From Xanthomonas arboricola pv. guizotiae (GTDB lineage Bacteria > Pseudomonadota > Gammaproteobacteria > Xanthomonadales > Xanthomonadaceae): a DNA stretch of 64,000 nucleotides. Both the position numbers and the translations under genes were made by a program. The notes beneath the pieces are model-generated. The model was not told the DNA's origin. It made no database searches and saw nothing but the letters and a program-made list of their open reading frames with translations. Location: contig NZ_MDSK01000001.1 of NCBI RefSeq assembly GCF_002940205.1, positions 248,001-312,000 of the forward strand, read 5' to 3'. Below are positions 33,793-45,110 of this stretch, in pieces (the first letter of the stretch is position 1; every line of letters starts with the position of its first letter).

Positions 33793-35031
33793 TCAGTCGG
33801 CCTGGCGGCGCAGGAACGCCGGGATATCCAGGTAGTCGTTGGGCAGGTCTGCGGCCGGCGCAGCCGAACCGCCGCCGTTGTTGCTGCCGCTGCCGACCGA
33901 GTCGCTGCTCGGACGACGCAGGCCCAGGCCCATGCTGCCGCCGACGGCCTTGGACACCGCATCGCCGCCGCTGGTGTCGAAATCGCCGAACTCCGGCTGG
34001 CCGGTGGTGGCGTTGCGCACCAGCTTGATCGGCGCGCGCTGGTCCGGACGCTGGGTCTGGCGGGCAACCGCACGGTTCAGGCCGGTGGCCACCACGGTGA
34101 CGCGCACTTCGTCCTGCATGTCCGGGTCGAGCACGGTACCGACGACCACGGTGGCATCTTCCGACGCGAACGCTTCGATGGTGCGGCCGATCTCGTCGAA
34201 CTCGGACATGGTGAAGTCCGGGCCGGCGGTGATGTTGACCAGGATGCCGTTGGCACCAGCCAGGTTGACGTCGTCCAGCAGCGGGTTCTGGATGGCGGCT
34301 TCGGCAGCGGCCTGCGCGCGATCGTCGCCGCGTGCCGAACCGGTGCCCATCATGGCCAGGCCCATTTCCGACATCACGGTGCGCACGTCGGCAAAGTCGA
34401 CGTTGATCAGACCCGGACGCACGATCAGATCGGCGATGCCCTGCACGGCGCCCTGCAGCACGTCGTTGGCCGCGCGGAACGCCTGGATCATGGTGGCGTT
34501 GCGGCCGAGCACGGTGATCAGCTTTTCATTGGGGATGGTGATCAGCGAGTCGCAATGCTGGCTCAACTCTTCGATGCCCTTCAGCGCGACCTGCATGCGG
34601 CGACGGCCTTCGAACGGGAACGGCTTGGTGACCACGGCCACGGTCAGGATGCCCATTTCCTTGGCCAGCTGCGCCACCACCGGCGCGGCGCCGGTGCCGG
34701 TACCGCCGCCCATGCCGGCGGTGATGAACACCATGTCCGCACCCTGCAGCGCGTCCATGATGCGCTCGCGGTCTTCCAGTGCGGCCTGGCGGCCGACTTC
34801 CGGATTGGCGCCTGCGCCCAGGCCCTTGGTGACGTTGGTGCCGAGCTGCAGCTGCAGCTTGGCGCCGCAGTTCTTGATCGCCTGCGAGTCGGTGTTGGCG
34901 GTGATGAATTCCACGCCATCGACATTGGTATTGACCATGTGCGCAACCGCGTTGCCGCCGCCGCCGCCCACGCCAACGACCTTGATGACCGCGTTGGGAG
35001 CCATCTTTTCGATCAGTTCAAAATGTGCCAT
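33793..35031 (-). CDS. ftsZ: cell division GTPase FtsZ
   Basis: Tubulin homologue that polymerises into the division ring. 412 residues. The glycine-rich N-terminal [11 protein letters not shown] and tubulin signature [13 protein letters not shown] are present, and the T7 loop reads [10 protein letters not shown]. The conserved C-terminal partner-binding peptide [14 protein letters not shown] is intact after a Gly/Ser-rich linker (~residues 345-395). Downstream of ftsA across a spacer with heptamer arrays. Confidence 0.99.
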   Translation of the reverse strand: MAHFELIEKMAPNAVIKVVGVGGGGGNAVAHMVNTNVDGVEFITANTDSQAIKNCGAKLQLQLGTNVTKGLGAGANPEVGRQAALEDRERIMDALQGADMVFITAGMGGGTGTGAAPVVAQLAKEMGILTVAVVTKPFPFEGRRRMQVALKGIEELSQHCDSLITIPNEKLITVLGRNATMIQAFRAANDVLQGAVQGIADLIVRPGLINVDFADVRTVMSEMGLAMMGTGSARGDDRAQAAAEAAIQNPLLDDVNLAGANGILVNITAGPDFTMSEFDEIGRTIEAFASEDATVVVGTVLDPDMQDEVRVTVVATGLNRAVARQTQRPDQRAPIKLVRNATTGQPEFGDFDTSGGDAVSKAVGGSMGLGLRRPSSDSVGSGSNNGGGSAAPAADLPNDYLDIPAFLRRQAD

Positions 35032-35055
35032 GTCAGTGTCCTCTTTGGATGCCGT

Positions 35056-35320
35056 GAATGGGGAATCGGGAATGGGGAATCGGATTGCTCCGTTCGCCAG
35101 CCCAACACCCGCATGTCGGCGAATGTTGTTGTTTGAAATGCCGGGAATGGGGAATTGGGAATGGGGAATCGCAACTGCGAATCACCTCCACGCCAACCAC
35201 TGCTTCCTCGACGGAACCGCAAAAAACTACGCCCTGCCCGCTCTCACCGCTCTCCACTCAAATCTGCCGCAACCGCTTCGCCTTTGCTTCAACCAATTCT
35301 CGAATCCCGATTCCCGATTC
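35056..35320. repeat. heptamer arrays, locus 2 (ftsA-ftsZ junction)
   Basis: Two arrays of GGGAAT[C/G] (35056-35086 and 35143-35171) and one inverted array (35302-35320) occupy the 290-base junction. The last abuts the ftsA stop codon. Unlike the other junctions of the cluster this one is not spanned by a gene. A TTTGCTTC motif precedes the inverted arm. Confidence 0.85.
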
Positions 35321-35321
35321 T

Positions 35322-36557
35322 TCAGAATTCCCCGCGATACCAATTCTTCAATTTCTTGAACAAGCTGCCCGCGCGGCCGGTCGGGATCGACGGGCGACGC
35401 GGATGTTCGATCTGGCTACCCATCAACAACAGGCCAACGCCGGAGGCGTGCACCGGGTTGCCGACCACTTCGCCCAGGCCGGTGACGTGCTGCGGAATGC
35501 CTACGCGCACCGGCATCTGCAACATTTCCTCGGCCAGTTCCACCACGCCTTCCATCTTCGAGGCGCCGCCGGTCAGCACCATGCCGGCGCGCACCATTTC
35601 TTCGAAGCCAGAGCGGCGCAGTTCGGCCTGCACCATCTCGAAGATTTCCTCGTAACGGCCCTGCACCGCTTGCGCGAGCGCATGCCGCGGCATGCGGCGC
35701 GGCGGGCGATCGCCCACCGACGGCACCTGGATGCTTTCTTCGGCGGTCGCCAGCTGCGCCAGCGCGCAGGCGTAACGCACCTTGATCTGCTCGGCTTCCG
35801 GCGTGGGCGTGCGCAGCATGTGCGCGATGTCGTTGGTGACGTGGTCGCCGGCGATCGGCAATGAAGCCGTGTGGCAGATCGCACCCTGCACATACACCGC
35901 CAGATCGGTGGTGCCGGCGCCGATATCCACCAGCACCACGCCAAGCTCGCGTTCGTCGGCGGTCAGCACTGCGACCGACGACGCCAGCGACGACAGCACC
36001 AGATCGTCGACCTGCAGGCCGCACTTCTGCACGCACTTGGTGATATTGGCGGCCGCCGACTGCGCGCACACCACCAGATGCGCATGCACCTCCAGGCGCA
36101 CGCCGGTCATGCCGACCGGGTTGCGGATGCCTTCCTGCGAATCGTCCAGCACGTACTCGCGCGGGATCGCATGCAGGATGCGCTGGTCGGCTGGAATGGC
36201 CACGGCCTTGGCGGCATCGAGCACGCGTTCCAGGTCGCTCCAGGTCACTTCGCCGTCGCGGATCGGCACGATGCCGGGCGAGTTCTTGCACTGCACGTGG
36301 TTGCCGGAAATCGACGCGTATACCGAGCGGATCTCGCAACCGGCCATCAGCTCGGCCTCTTCCACCGCGCGCTGGATCGACTGCACGGTGGATTCGATGT
36401 CCACCACCACGCCGCGCTTGAGACCGCGCGACTCATGCGAACCGATGCCGATCACTTCGATCGGATTGCCGGGCGAGTACTCGCCGACCAGCGCGACGAC
36501 CTTGGAGGTGCCGATGTCCAGTCCAACGATGAGGGATTTGTCGCCTTTGCGGTTCAT
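35322..36557 (-). CDS. ftsA: cell division protein FtsA
   Basis: Actin-like membrane tether for FtsZ. 411 residues. The phosphate-1 motif LIVGLDIGTSKVVALVGEY starts the protein; VVLVDIGAGTTDLAVY is the phosphate-2 loop. The C-terminal amphipathic membrane helix GSLFKKLKNWYRGEF is intact. The ATG overlaps the ftsQ stop (ATGA), so translation is coupled. Confidence 0.98.
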   Translation of the reverse strand: MNRKGDKSLIVGLDIGTSKVVALVGEYSPGNPIEVIGIGSHESRGLKRGVVVDIESTVQSIQRAVEEAELMAGCEIRSVYASISGNHVQCKNSPGIVPIRDGEVTWSDLERVLDAAKAVAIPADQRILHAIPREYVLDDSQEGIRNPVGMTGVRLEVHAHLVVCAQSAAANITKCVQKCGLQVDDLVLSSLASSVAVLTADERELGVVLVDIGAGTTDLAVYVQGAICHTASLPIAGDHVTNDIAHMLRTPTPEAEQIKVRYACALAQLATAEESIQVPSVGDRPPRRMPRHALAQAVQGRYEEIFEMVQAELRRSGFEEMVRAGMVLTGGASKMEGVVELAEEMLQMPVRVGIPQHVTGLGEVVGNPVHASGVGLLLMGSQIEHPRRPSIPTGRAGSLFKKLKNWYRGEF

Positions 36558-37390
36558 GTCTTAAAGCCGGGAATAGGGAATAGCGAATGGGGAATGGTCA
36601 ACAGCGGTGCACGGATACGAGGAGAATTGAGGACAAGTGCGTGAGGCGCAGCGGGCGACGCCGGCTTGGGTTTCTTATCCATTCCCGATTCCCCACTCTC
36701 CATTCGCCGTTCGACCGTGAAGCCGTTGGTGTAGCGCAGGTCGGCGCGGGCGATCGGGCGTTGCGGGTCGGCCAGTTGCGGCAGCACGCGGGCGAAGCGT
36801 TGCAGGCGTGCGCGCGCGTCGTCGCGGCCGATCACGATCTGCACGCCGTTGCTCAGGCCCAGCGACCAGCTGCCGCGGGCATCCATTTCCAGGCGCTCCA
36901 CATCCAGCCCGGTCGGTGCGAACAAGGCGCGCGATTCGTTGTAGAGCGCCACCACGTCCTGGGTCTTGCTGTCCGGGCCACCGAGTTGCGGCAGCTTGAA
37001 ATCCTTCAACAACGGTGGGGTGCGGAACAAGCGGCCCTGCTCGGACAACATGCGGTCGGTGCCCCAGCGCGCGAACGGTTTGTGCTCGGTGACGTGCACT
37101 TCCAGCACATCCGGCCAGCGCTTGCGCACCTGCGCACTTTCCACCCAAGGCAGGCGCGCGATGGCGTCCTGCGCGTTCTGCAGCTTCACCGCGAAAAAGC
37201 CCGCGCGCGCATACGGCAGGACCACCGCGCGCAACTCTTCGGCCGGCACCCGCTTGAAGTCGCCCGACACCCGCAAGCGCGCCAATGGCCAACGCTCGGC
37301 ACCGACCCAGCCATTGAGCACGGCCACCACCGGCAACGCGACCAGCGCCACCGCGAGCAACCACGCCAGGATGCGCAGGGTGGCGTTCAT
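36554..37390 (-). CDS. ftsQ: cell division protein FtsQ with repeat-derived C-terminal tail
   Basis: Bitopic membrane protein of the divisome (FtsQLB). 278 residues: one transmembrane segment (about 5-27, ILAWLLAVALVALPVVAV), POTRA domain (about 38-110, LRVSGDFKRVPAEELRAVV) and beta domain to about residue 228 (ADLRYTNGFTVE). The last ~50 residues (RMESGESGMDKK ... TIPHSLFPIPGFKT) are encoded by inverted GGGAAT heptamer arrays and have no place in the family fold. The stop still overlaps the ftsA ATG. The tail would be periplasmic. Confidence 0.95.
   Translation of the reverse strand: MNATLRILAWLLAVALVALPVVAVLNGWVGAERWPLARLRVSGDFKRVPAEELRAVVLPYARAGFFAVKLQNAQDAIARLPWVESAQVRKRWPDVLEVHVTEHKPFARWGTDRMLSEQGRLFRTPPLLKDFKLPQLGGPDSKTQDVVALYNESRALFAPTGLDVERLEMDARGSWSLGLSNGVQIVIGRDDARARLQRFARVLPQLADPQRPIARADLRYTNGFTVERRMESGESGMDKKPKPASPAAPHALVLNSPRIRAPLLTIPHSLFPIPGFKT
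36569..36708. repeat. heptamer arrays, locus 3 (inside the 3' end of ftsQ)
   Basis: Left array 36569-36597 and inverted array 36679-36708 flank an 80-base interior. All of it lies inside the ftsQ frame and encodes the C-terminal tail. Confidence 0.85.
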
Positions 37391-37407
37391 GCGCGCGCTC
37401 CGCGCGC

Positions 37408-37498
37408 GGGAATGGGGAATCGGGAATCGGCAATCGTCAACAGCGGCGCACTGCCGGCTGTCGCTTTTGCGATTCCCGATTCCCGATTCCCCATTCCC
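37408..37498. repeat. heptamer arrays, locus 4 (ddlB-ftsQ junction)
   Basis: Left array 37408-37436, inverted array 37471-37498, with CTGTCGCTTTTGC before the inverted arm. It fills the space between the ddlB stop and the ftsQ start, so the leader of ftsQ is a potential long hairpin. Confidence 0.88.
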
Positions 37499-37502
37499 GG
37501 CG

Positions 37503-38459
37503 TCATAGCGTCTGCTCCAGCACGCGCCAGACCAGTCCTTCGAAATCGATGCCGAGCTGGCGCGCGGCCTTGGGCACCAGCGAGTGGCTGGTCATGCCGG
37601 GGGCGGTGTTCACTTCGAGCAGATACAGCTGGCCGCTGCTGCCATCGCGCATCACGTCCACGCGGCCCCAGCCACGGCACCCGGCAGCGCGGAACGCGTC
37701 CAGCGCGAGCTGGCGGATCTGCGCTTCAGCCTCGCCTTCCAGGCCCGGGCACAGATACTGCGTGTCGTCGGCAATGTACTTGGCGTTGTAGTCGTACCAC
37801 TGGCCCTTGGGGACGATGCGGATGGACGGCAGCGCGGTGTCGCCGAGCACGGCCACGGTGAGTTCGTCGCCTTCGATCAGTTGCTCCATCAGCAGCGCGC
37901 CGTCGTAGCGCGCCGCCAGCAGCACGGCTTGTTCGAGCTGGGCCTGGTCGAATACGCGGCTGATGCCCACGCTGGAGCCTTCGTTGGCCGGCTTGACGAT
38001 CACCGGCAAGCCGATCTGCCGCGCGGCGGCCTGGATGTCGTCGGCGCTGGCACCGGCGGCCAGGCGCGCATAGCGCGGCGTGGACAGGCCCAGCGACAGC
38101 CACACCTGCTTGGTGCGGATCTTGTCCATGCTCAACGCCGAACCCAGCACGTTGGAGCCGGTGTACGGCACCTTGAAGGCTTCCATCAGGCCTTGCACGA
38201 TGCCGTCTTCGCCGCCGCCGTTATGGCCGTGCAGCACATTGAAGACGCGATCGAAGCGTTTTTCGACCAGGGCCTGCGCCAGGGCCGGAATGCCGTCGAC
38301 CGGCTGCGCGTCGACACCGCGCGCGCGCAGTGCGTCGAGCACGTTGCTGCCGGAGTTCAACGACACTTCGCGCTCGGACGAGGTACCGCCGAGCAGCACG
38401 GCGACGCGGCCGAACGCGGCCGGATCGCTGGTACGTGCGTTGGGAATCACCGCGCTCAT
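37503..38459 (-). CDS. ddlB: D-alanine--D-alanine ligase
   Basis: ATP-grasp enzyme that makes the D-Ala-D-Ala dipeptide for MurF. 318 residues. Family parts: [53 protein letters not shown] (ATP-binding loop) and [18 protein letters not shown] (Mg sites). The start ([11 protein letters not shown]) overlaps the murC stop by ATGA; the longer frame belongs to murC shadow. Confidence 0.98.
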   Translation of the reverse strand: MSAVIPNARTSDPAAFGRVAVLLGGTSSEREVSLNSGSNVLDALRARGVDAQPVDGIPALAQALVEKRFDRVFNVLHGHNGGGEDGIVQGLMEAFKVPYTGSNVLGSALSMDKIRTKQVWLSLGLSTPRYARLAAGASADDIQAAARQIGLPVIVKPANEGSSVGISRVFDQAQLEQAVLLAARYDGALLMEQLIEGDELTVAVLGDTALPSIRIVPKGQWYDYNAKYIADDTQYLCPGLEGEAEAQIRQLALDAFRAAGCRGWGRVDVMRDGSSGQLYLLEVNTAPGMTSHSLVPKAARQLGIDFEGLVWRVLEQTL

Positions 38460-39889
38460 GCGCTCGCTCCGGTGAAACCGTTGTTGATGATGTGCTGCGC
38501 GACATAGCCGATATCGCCGGCGCCCATCATCAGCAACAGATCGCCGTCCTGCAGCACGTCCGGCAGCACTTCGGCCAGCCCGGAAATCTGCCCGACCACC
38601 ACCGGTTCGCTGCGGCCGCGCGCACGGATCGCACGCGCAAGCGCGCGCGCATCGGCGCCCGGAATCGGCGCTTCGCCGGCCGGATAGACCTCGCTCAGCA
38701 CCAGCGCATCGACGGTGCTCAGCACCGCGGCGAAGGCATCGAATTGATCGCGGGTACGGCTGTAGCGATGCGGCTGGAATGCCACCACCAGGCGCTTGTC
38801 CGGCCAGCCGCCACGGGCGGCGGCGAACACCGCTTCCAGCTCGCGCGGATGGTGGCCGTAGTCGTCGACCACGCGCACGCGCGCACCGGTACTGGTGGTG
38901 ACTTCGCCCAGGTCGTTGAAGCGGCGGCCGATGCCGGCGAAGTTTTCCAGCGCACGCGCGATGGTCTCCGGCGCCACGCCCAGCTGCCAGCCGATCGCAG
39001 CGGCCGCCAGTGCGTTGAGCACGTTGTGGCGGCCCGGCAAGGCCAGCGTCACCGGGGTGGTGGTGCCTTCGGGCAGACGCAGCGTGAAGCGCATGCGCGG
39101 GCCATCCTGCACCACGTCTTCGGCGCGTACGTCGGCGTTTTCGCTCATGCCGTAGCTCATCACGTGGCGCGGCGTCTTGCCGGCCAGCGCGGCCACTTCC
39201 GGGTCGTCGATGCACAGCAATGCCAGGCCGTAGAACGGCAGGCGCTGCAGGAACTCGGCGAAGGCGGCCTGGATGCGTGCAAAATCGTTGCCGTAGTTTT
39301 CCAGGTGATCCGAATCGATGTTGGTGATCACCGCCATCAGCGGATTCAGGCGCAGGAAGCTGCCATCGCTCTCGTCGGCCTCGGCGACCAGCCATTGGCC
39401 GCCACCGAGTTTTGCGTTGGCACCGGCGGCCAGCAGTTGGCCACCGATGACGAAGGTCGGATCCAGCCCGCCCTCACTCAGCACTGCTGCGGCCAGGCTG
39501 GTGGTGGTGGTCTTGCCGTGCGTGCCGGCCACCGCAATGCCGCGACGGAAGCGCATCAGCTCGGCCAGCATCGCCGCACGCGGCATGATCGGAATGCGCT
39601 GGCTGCGCGCTTCCATCAGCTCGGGGTTGTCTTCGCGGATCGCGCTGGAGACCACCACGCAATCGGTGCCCAGCACGTTGGCCGCCGAATGGCCGCGCAT
39701 CACCCGCGCACCCAGCTTGGCCAGCCGACGCGTCGCCACGTTATCGGAGTTGTCCGAACCGGAGACTTCATAGCCCAGCGTCAGCATCACCTCGGCAATA
39801 CCACTCATGCCGGTGCCGCCGATACCGACGAAATGCACGCGCGGAAACGCCCGCACCAGATCGCCACTGTCCTGCAGACGGCGGATCAC
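38456..39889 (-). CDS. murC: UDP-N-acetylmuramate--L-alanine ligase
   Basis: First Mur ligase, adding L-Ala to UDP-MurNAc. 477 residues. [18 protein letters not shown] begins the UDP-binding domain, [12 protein letters not shown] is the ATP loop and [14 protein letters not shown] follows. The start is GTG and overlaps the murG stop as GTGA. The C terminus overlaps ddlB by ATGA. Confidence 0.98.
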   Translation of the reverse strand: MIRRLQDSGDLVRAFPRVHFVGIGGTGMSGIAEVMLTLGYEVSGSDNSDNVATRRLAKLGARVMRGHSAANVLGTDCVVVSSAIREDNPELMEARSQRIPIMPRAAMLAELMRFRRGIAVAGTHGKTTTTSLAAAVLSEGGLDPTFVIGGQLLAAGANAKLGGGQWLVAEADESDGSFLRLNPLMAVITNIDSDHLENYGNDFARIQAAFAEFLQRLPFYGLALLCIDDPEVAALAGKTPRHVMSYGMSENADVRAEDVVQDGPRMRFTLRLPEGTTTPVTLALPGRHNVLNALAAAAIGWQLGVAPETIARALENFAGIGRRFNDLGEVTTSTGARVRVVDDYGHHPRELEAVFAAARGGWPDKRLVVAFQPHRYSRTRDQFDAFAAVLSTVDALVLSEVYPAGEAPIPGADARALARAIRARGRSEPVVVGQISGLAEVLPDVLQDGDLLLMMGAGDIGYVAQHIINNGFTGASA

Positions 39890-41166
39890 ACGGCACCTCC
39901 GGTGGAGGTGCGAATCGGGAATCGGGAATCGGGAATCGTGTAAAGCGAGGCACCTGCGGCGTTGAGCGCCTGACCGGTGCGCTTGTTTTCTTGCATCACT
40001 GTCTGTTCCTGCAATTGTTCTGAGCTCCGCCCATTCCCCATTCCCGATTCACCACTCCCTGCTTCCTGAAGAATGATGTCGGCGATGCGCTCGGCGGCGT
40101 CCGGCTTGGCCAGGGTGCGGGCGGCCTGGGCCATCGCCAGGCGGCGGGCGGGGTCGGCGAGCAGGGTCTGCAAGACCTGCTGCAGGCGCGCGGCCAGGGT
40201 GTCGTCCTGCTTGAGCAGCACGGCGGCATCGGCGCCGACCAGGTATTCGGCATTGCGGGTCTGGTGGTCGTCCACCGCGGCGGCGAAGGGCACCAGCACG
40301 CTGCCGACGCCGGCGGCGCACAGTTCGGCCAGCGTGGAGGCACCGGCGCGGCACACGACCAGGTCGGCCCAGGCGTAGGCGGCGGCCATGTCGGCGATGA
40401 AGGGTTCGACGCTGGCGTTGACGCCCGCCTGTGCATAGGAGGCTTCGGCTTCGGCGCGCAGCTTTTCGCCGCACTGATGGCGCACCTCGACATCCGGGTG
40501 ACCGAGCGCGGCCAGTGCAGCGGGCACGGCCTGGTTCAAGGCGCGTGCGCCCTGGCTGCCACCGAGCACCAGCACGCGTACGGCATTGCCACGGCCGAGC
40601 AGACGCGTGGCCGGCGCGGGAAGCGCCGCGATTTCCGCACGCACCGGGTTGCCCACCGCTTCTTCGCCGGCAAAGCTGCCCGGGAAACCGGTCAACACAC
40701 GGCGCGCAAACCGCGACAACACCTTGTTGGTCATGCCGGGCGCGCGGTTCTGCTCATGCACCAGCAACGGCACCCCGAGCAGCCGCGCTGCCAGGCCGCC
40801 CGGGCCGGCCGCAAAGCCGCCGAAACTGATCACCGCACGCGGCTGACGCTTGCGCAGCACGAAGCCGGCGGCACGCACCGCGCGCATCACCCGCACCGGC
40901 GCGCCAAGCAACTTCACCAGGCCCTTGCCGCGCAGGCCGCTGATGGCCAGCGTGTCGAGTTGAATCTCGTGCTGCGGCACCAGCCGGGTTTCCATCGCGC
41001 CATCGGCGCCCAGCCAGGTCACCGGCACGCCACGCGCGCGCAGCACCTTGGCCACGGCCAGACCCGGGAAGATGTGCCCGCCGGTGCCGCCAGCCAGAAT
41101 CATCACTGGTCGAATCCCCGCACCTGGATATGCGGGCGTTTGCGCGGGAGTCGCATGAGCGCTCAT
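39886..41166 (-). CDS. murG: MurG glycosyltransferase with repeat-derived C-terminal tail
   Basis: Transfers GlcNAc from UDP-GlcNAc to lipid I, giving lipid II, at the cytoplasmic face of the membrane. 426 residues against ~355 in E. coli. N-terminal [18 protein letters not shown] and [14 protein letters not shown], then C-terminal [14 protein letters not shown] and [13 protein letters not shown] define the family. Normal similarity ends near [11 protein letters not shown]. The last ~57 residues ([10 protein letters not shown] ... [13 protein letters not shown]) are translated heptamer repeats. The stop still overlaps the murC GTG. The start overlaps ftsW by ATGA. Confidence 0.96.
   Translation of the reverse strand: MSAHATPAQTPAYPGAGIRPVMILAGGTGGHIFPGLAVAKVLRARGVPVTWLGADGAMETRLVPQHEIQLDTLAISGLRGKGLVKLLGAPVRVMRAVRAAGFVLRKRQPRAVISFGGFAAGPGGLAARLLGVPLLVHEQNRAPGMTNKVLSRFARRVLTGFPGSFAGEEAVGNPVRAEIAALPAPATRLLGRGNAVRVLVLGGSQGARALNQAVPAALAALGHPDVEVRHQCGEKLRAEAEASYAQAGVNASVEPFIADMAAAYAWADLVVCRAGASTLAELCAAGVGSVLVPFAAAVDDHQTRNAEYLVGADAAVLLKQDDTLAARLQQVLQTLLADPARRLAMAQAARTLAKPDAAERIADIILQEAGSGESGMGNGRSSEQLQEQTVMQENKRTGQALNAAGASLYTIPDSRFPIRTSTGGAV
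39912..40050. repeat. heptamer arrays, locus 5 (inside the 3' end of murG)
   Basis: Array of GAATCGG units at 39912-39938 and inverted array at about 40031-40050, with a ~90-base interior. Entirely inside the murG frame and encoding its tail. Confidence 0.85.
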
Positions 41167-42542
41167 GCAATCCTCCCGAAGGTCGGTTCCACGCGCGGCT
41201 GCATGCGGCTGGTGCCGCGCAGGAACTCGGACGCATGCGCAGACGTCGCCGAGGCTGCAGCAACCGGTGCCGGGGCGGGCGCGGCGGCAACCGGCTCGCG
41301 CTGCGGCTTGCGCGCAGGCGCGTAGGCCGGCGCGGCCGATTCCACCACCTGTTCGGCCGGCTCGGCCGACGGCGCGCCCGTACCCTGCGGCGACAACTTG
41401 CTGCGCAGGCGCTCGGCACGATCCATTTCGTAGGACACGCGCAGCAGCAGGCCCATCGCCACGCAGGTCATCAGCACCGACGAACCGCCGGAGGAAATCA
41501 ACGGTAGGGTCAGGCCCTTGGTCGGCAGAATCCCCAGGTTCACCCCCACGGAGACGAAGCTCTGCAGGCTGATCCACAAGCCGATGCCGAAGGCGATGTA
41601 GCCGGAGAAGTGACGCTTCATTTCCACGCAGCGCATGCCCAGCCAGAACGCGCGGCCGACCAGCAGCGCGTACAGCGAGATCACACCGCACACGCCGACA
41701 AAGCCGAGTTCTTCGGCAATCACCGAGAAGATGAAGTCGGTATGCGCTTCAGGCAGATAGTTGAGCTTCTGCACCGAGGCGCCCAGGCCCACGCCGGTCC
41801 ACTGGCCGCGGCCGACCGCCATCAAGGCGTTGGACAGCTGGTAGCCGGAGCCGAGCTGGTCGGCCCACGGGTCCAGGAACGAAGTGATGCGACGCAGCCG
41901 GTACGGCTCCAGGATCGCGATGAAGGCGAACACCGGCAGGCCGAACACGATCGGCATCGACATGCGCGGCAGGTTCACCCCGCCCAGCACCAGCATGCCG
42001 GCGGTGATCGCCAGCAGCAGCGTGGACGAGCCGAAGTCCGGCTGCATCAGCAGCAGGCCGACCAGTGCGATCGCCACGCCCAGCGGCTTGAGCATCGCCG
42101 GCCAGGTCGCATTGACCTCGTCGCGGAAGCGCACCAGATAGCTGGACAGCCACACGATGTAGAGCACCTTGACCGCTTCGACGGTCTGGAATTTCGACAC
42201 GCCCAGGTTGATCCAGCGCTTGGCGCCGTTGACGCTGCTGCCCAGGCCGGGCACGAACACCACCATCAGCAGGCCGAAGCAGGCCAGCAGCAACACCTGG
42301 TTGTACTGCTCGATGGTCTTGAGCTCGGTGCGCATCGCCCAGAACGCCAGGCCAATACCAATCCCCAGGAACAACAGGTGGCGAGTCAGGTAATAGAACG
42401 GATTGTCGGACAGCTCGATCGAGCTGGAGGCCACCATCACCACGCCCAGCGAGGCGAGCGTGGCCGCGGCGCCGAGCAGCCACGGGTCGTAGCGGCCGCC
42501 GATGGCGTCCAGTCGCGTGGCCTGGCGGGACATGTCGTTCAT
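41163..42542 (-). CDS. ftsW: SEDS glycosyltransferase FtsW
   Basis: Polymerises lipid II at the septum together with FtsI. 459 residues with about ten membrane segments. Family motifs: the [14 protein letters not shown] periplasmic region, [15 protein letters not shown], then AEELGFVG and [15 protein letters not shown] near the end. A ~70-residue Ala/Pro-rich cytoplasmic tail follows (about 390-459), longer than in E. coli. It follows mraY directly (TGATG), so murD, which sits between them in E. coli, is absent here. Confidence 0.97.
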   Translation of the reverse strand: MNDMSRQATRLDAIGGRYDPWLLGAAATLASLGVVMVASSSIELSDNPFYYLTRHLLFLGIGIGLAFWAMRTELKTIEQYNQVLLLACFGLLMVVFVPGLGSSVNGAKRWINLGVSKFQTVEAVKVLYIVWLSSYLVRFRDEVNATWPAMLKPLGVAIALVGLLLMQPDFGSSTLLLAITAGMLVLGGVNLPRMSMPIVFGLPVFAFIAILEPYRLRRITSFLDPWADQLGSGYQLSNALMAVGRGQWTGVGLGASVQKLNYLPEAHTDFIFSVIAEELGFVGVCGVISLYALLVGRAFWLGMRCVEMKRHFSGYIAFGIGLWISLQSFVSVGVNLGILPTKGLTLPLISSGGSSVLMTCVAMGLLLRVSYEMDRAERLRSKLSPQGTGAPSAEPAEQVVESAAPAYAPARKPQREPVAAAPAPAPVAAASATSAHASEFLRGTSRMQPRVEPTFGRIA

Positions 42543-43627
42543 CAGCGCACCTTCAACGTGGCAAGGCCGATCAGCACCAGCACCACCGAAATGATCCAGA
42601 AGCGCACGATCACGCGCGGCTCCGGCCAGCCCTTGAGTTCGAAGTGGTGATGGATCGGCGCCATGCGGAACACGCGCTTGCCGGTCAGCTTGAAGCTGGC
42701 GACCTGGATCATCACCGACAGCGTTTCGATCACGAACACCCCGCCCATGATCACCAGCACCAGCTCCTGGCGCACGATCACCGCGATGGTGCCGAGCACC
42801 GCGCCCAGCGACAGCGCGCCGATATCACCCATGAACACCATGGCCGGATAGGTGTTGAACCACAGAAAGCCCAGGCCTGCGCCGGCGATCGCCGAGCAGA
42901 TGATGATCAGCTCGCCGGCCCCGGGAATCAGCGGGATTTTCAGGTATTCGGCAAACACCACGTTGCCCGAGGCGTAGGCGAACACGCCCAGCGCACAGGC
43001 CACCAGCACGGTCGGCATGATCGCCAGGCCGTCCAGGCCGTCGGTGAGGTTGACCGCGTTGGAGAAGCCGACGATCCAGAAATAGGCGATCACCACGAAG
43101 CTCACGCCGGCCAGCGGCAGCGCGATCGACTTGAACATCGGGATGTAGAAGGTGATCGCGGCCGGCACGTCGGCGGTGTAGTACAGGAACAGGCCCGCGG
43201 CCAGGCCGAAGATCGACTGCAGCAGATACTTCCAGCGCGACTTCAGGCCATTGGGATCGCGGCGCACGATTTTGATCCAGTCGTCGTACCAGCCGATCGC
43301 ACCGAAACAGACCATCACCGCCAGCACCAACCATACGTAACGGTTGCGCAGGTCGCCCCACAGCAGCACCGACAAGGTCACCGTCAGCAGGATCAGCGAG
43401 CCGCCCATGGTCGGGGTGCCGGCCTTGGAGAAATGCGTCTGCGGGCCGTCCTGGCGGATCGGCTGGCCACCCTTGAACTGGGCCAGCTTGCGGATCACCG
43501 CCGGGCCCATCCACAGCGACAGGAATAGCGCGGTCAGCGCGGCCAGGATGCCGCGGAAGGTCAGATAGTTGAACAGCCCGAACAGGCTCTCCAGTTGCTG
43601 CAGCCAACGCGCCAGCTCAAGCAGCAT
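42542..43627 (-). CDS. mraY: phospho-MurNAc-pentapeptide transferase
   Basis: Integral membrane enzyme (about ten segments) that makes lipid I from UDP-MurNAc-pentapeptide and undecaprenyl phosphate. 361 residues, the same as typical MraY. Diagnostic parts: [27 protein letters not shown], and [12 protein letters not shown] plus MAPIHHHFE. The start [11 protein letters not shown] overlaps the murF end by 11 bases. Confidence 0.98.
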   Translation of the reverse strand: MLLELARWLQQLESLFGLFNYLTFRGILAALTALFLSLWMGPAVIRKLAQFKGGQPIRQDGPQTHFSKAGTPTMGGSLILLTVTLSVLLWGDLRNRYVWLVLAVMVCFGAIGWYDDWIKIVRRDPNGLKSRWKYLLQSIFGLAAGLFLYYTADVPAAITFYIPMFKSIALPLAGVSFVVIAYFWIVGFSNAVNLTDGLDGLAIMPTVLVACALGVFAYASGNVVFAEYLKIPLIPGAGELIIICSAIAGAGLGFLWFNTYPAMVFMGDIGALSLGAVLGTIAVIVRQELVLVIMGGVFVIETLSVMIQVASFKLTGKRVFRMAPIHHHFELKGWPEPRVIVRFWIISVVLVLIGLATLKVR

Positions 43628-45110
43628 GGGATGCGTCCTCCGCCGGTGCGAGCAGCGCGGCGACGATGCGGTCCATGGCGCTGCCACGGGAGCCTTTCAC
43701 CAGCAGCGTGGGCGGGGTTTGCGCCGTGGTGGCGGCAGTCTGCGCCGCCGCACCGGTGTGTTCGTACATCGAAGAAGATTCCTGCGTTTGGGTCGGCGAA
43801 ACGGCGAGCTGCGCCAGATCCGCCTGCAAGGCCGCGATCAACGCGGCATGGGTGGCGAACACGCGGCCGCCCTCGCCGAACGCCTGTGCGGCGGCGGCAC
43901 TGAGCTCGCCCAGCGCGTACAGGCGCTGCAGCTTGGCCGCGCGCGCGCGACGTCCGGCGGCGGCATGCAGGGCCGCGCCTTCCGGGCCGAGTTCACGCAT
44001 GTCGCCGAGCACCAGCCAGCCTTCGCCAGGCGCAGCGGCCAGGGTGTCGATGGCGGCATCCAGCGAGCCGGGGTTGGCGTTGTAACTGTCGTCGATCAGC
44101 ACCGCGCCGCCAGGCAGGGCGTGGGTGATCTGACGACCGGCCACAGGGCGCACCTGCGCCAGGCCGGCGGCGATGATCGGCAGGGCGATGCCCGCACCCA
44201 AGGCCAGGCCGGCCGCGGCCAGCGCGTTGAGCACGTTGTGGCGGCCCGGCAACGGCAGCGCGATCTGCGCCTGGCCGTGCGGGGTCACCAGGGTGAATTG
44301 CGCGCCACTGGCCTGCAGCCGCAAGCCATGCGCGGTGATCTCGGCACTGGCCTGCAGGCCGTAGCGCAACACGCGGCGGCCCGGCACCTGCTGCGCATGC
44401 AGTTGCTGCGCGAACCAGGCACCGAAAGCATCGTCGGCATTGATCACCGCCACGCCATCGGCCGGCAATGCAGCGTAGATGGCGCCCTTGGTGCGGGCGA
44501 CGCCGAGCAGGCTGCCCAGGCGCTCCAGATGCGCGGGCGCGATGTTGTTGACCAGCGCGACATGCGGCTGCGCGATCTCGGTGAGGTAGGCGATATCGCC
44601 CGGCTTGCCGGCGCCCATTTCGTAGATCGCAAAATCCGCATCGTCGGGCGCGGCAATCACGGCCAGCGGCAAACCGATCTCGTTGTTGCGGTTACCCGGC
44701 GTGGCGTACACGGTGGTGCCGTCCACGCGCCCGGCTTCCTGCAGGATCGACAACAGCAGCGCCTTGACGCTGGTCTTGCCGTTGGAGCCGGTCAAGGCGA
44801 TCACCCGCGTGGCGCGGTCGCGCTGCATGCCGGCAGCAATACGCGCCAACGCCAGCTCGGTGTTGTCCACGACCACCTGCGGCACGCTCAGCGCAGGCAG
44901 CAGACGCTCTACCAGCAAACCGCTGGCACCGCGCGCAACCGCGTCGGCAGCAAAGTCGTGTCCATCGAAACGCTCGCCGCGCAGCGCCACATACAGGCTG
45001 CCGTTGGCAAGCGTGCGGGTGTCGTTGCCGACCGCATCGATCATGGCATCATCGCCGTGCAGCTCGCCGCCAGCCCAATGGGCAATCAACGACAGCGGAG
45101 TGAGCTTCAT
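43617..45110 (-). CDS. murF: UDP-MurNAc-tripeptide--D-Ala-D-Ala ligase
   Basis: Adds D-Ala-D-Ala (from DdlB) to the UDP-MurNAc tripeptide. 497 residues. ATP loop [39 protein letters not shown] and [15 protein letters not shown] are canonical. A Thr/Ala/Gln-rich stretch near residues 450-475 ([14 protein letters not shown]...) may be a strain-specific insertion near the C terminus. Start overlaps the murE stop by ATGA. Confidence 0.98.
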   Translation of the reverse strand: MKLTPLSLIAHWAGGELHGDDAMIDAVGNDTRTLANGSLYVALRGERFDGHDFAADAVARGASGLLVERLLPALSVPQVVVDNTELALARIAAGMQRDRATRVIALTGSNGKTSVKALLLSILQEAGRVDGTTVYATPGNRNNEIGLPLAVIAAPDDADFAIYEMGAGKPGDIAYLTEIAQPHVALVNNIAPAHLERLGSLLGVARTKGAIYAALPADGVAVINADDAFGAWFAQQLHAQQVPGRRVLRYGLQASAEITAHGLRLQASGAQFTLVTPHGQAQIALPLPGRHNVLNALAAAGLALGAGIALPIIAAGLAQVRPVAGRQITHALPGGAVLIDDSYNANPGSLDAAIDTLAAAPGEGWLVLGDMRELGPEGAALHAAAGRRARAAKLQRLYALGELSAAAAQAFGEGGRVFATHAALIAALQADLAQLAVSPTQTQESSSMYEHTGAAAQTAATTAQTPPTLLVKGSRGSAMDRIVAALLAPAEDASHAA

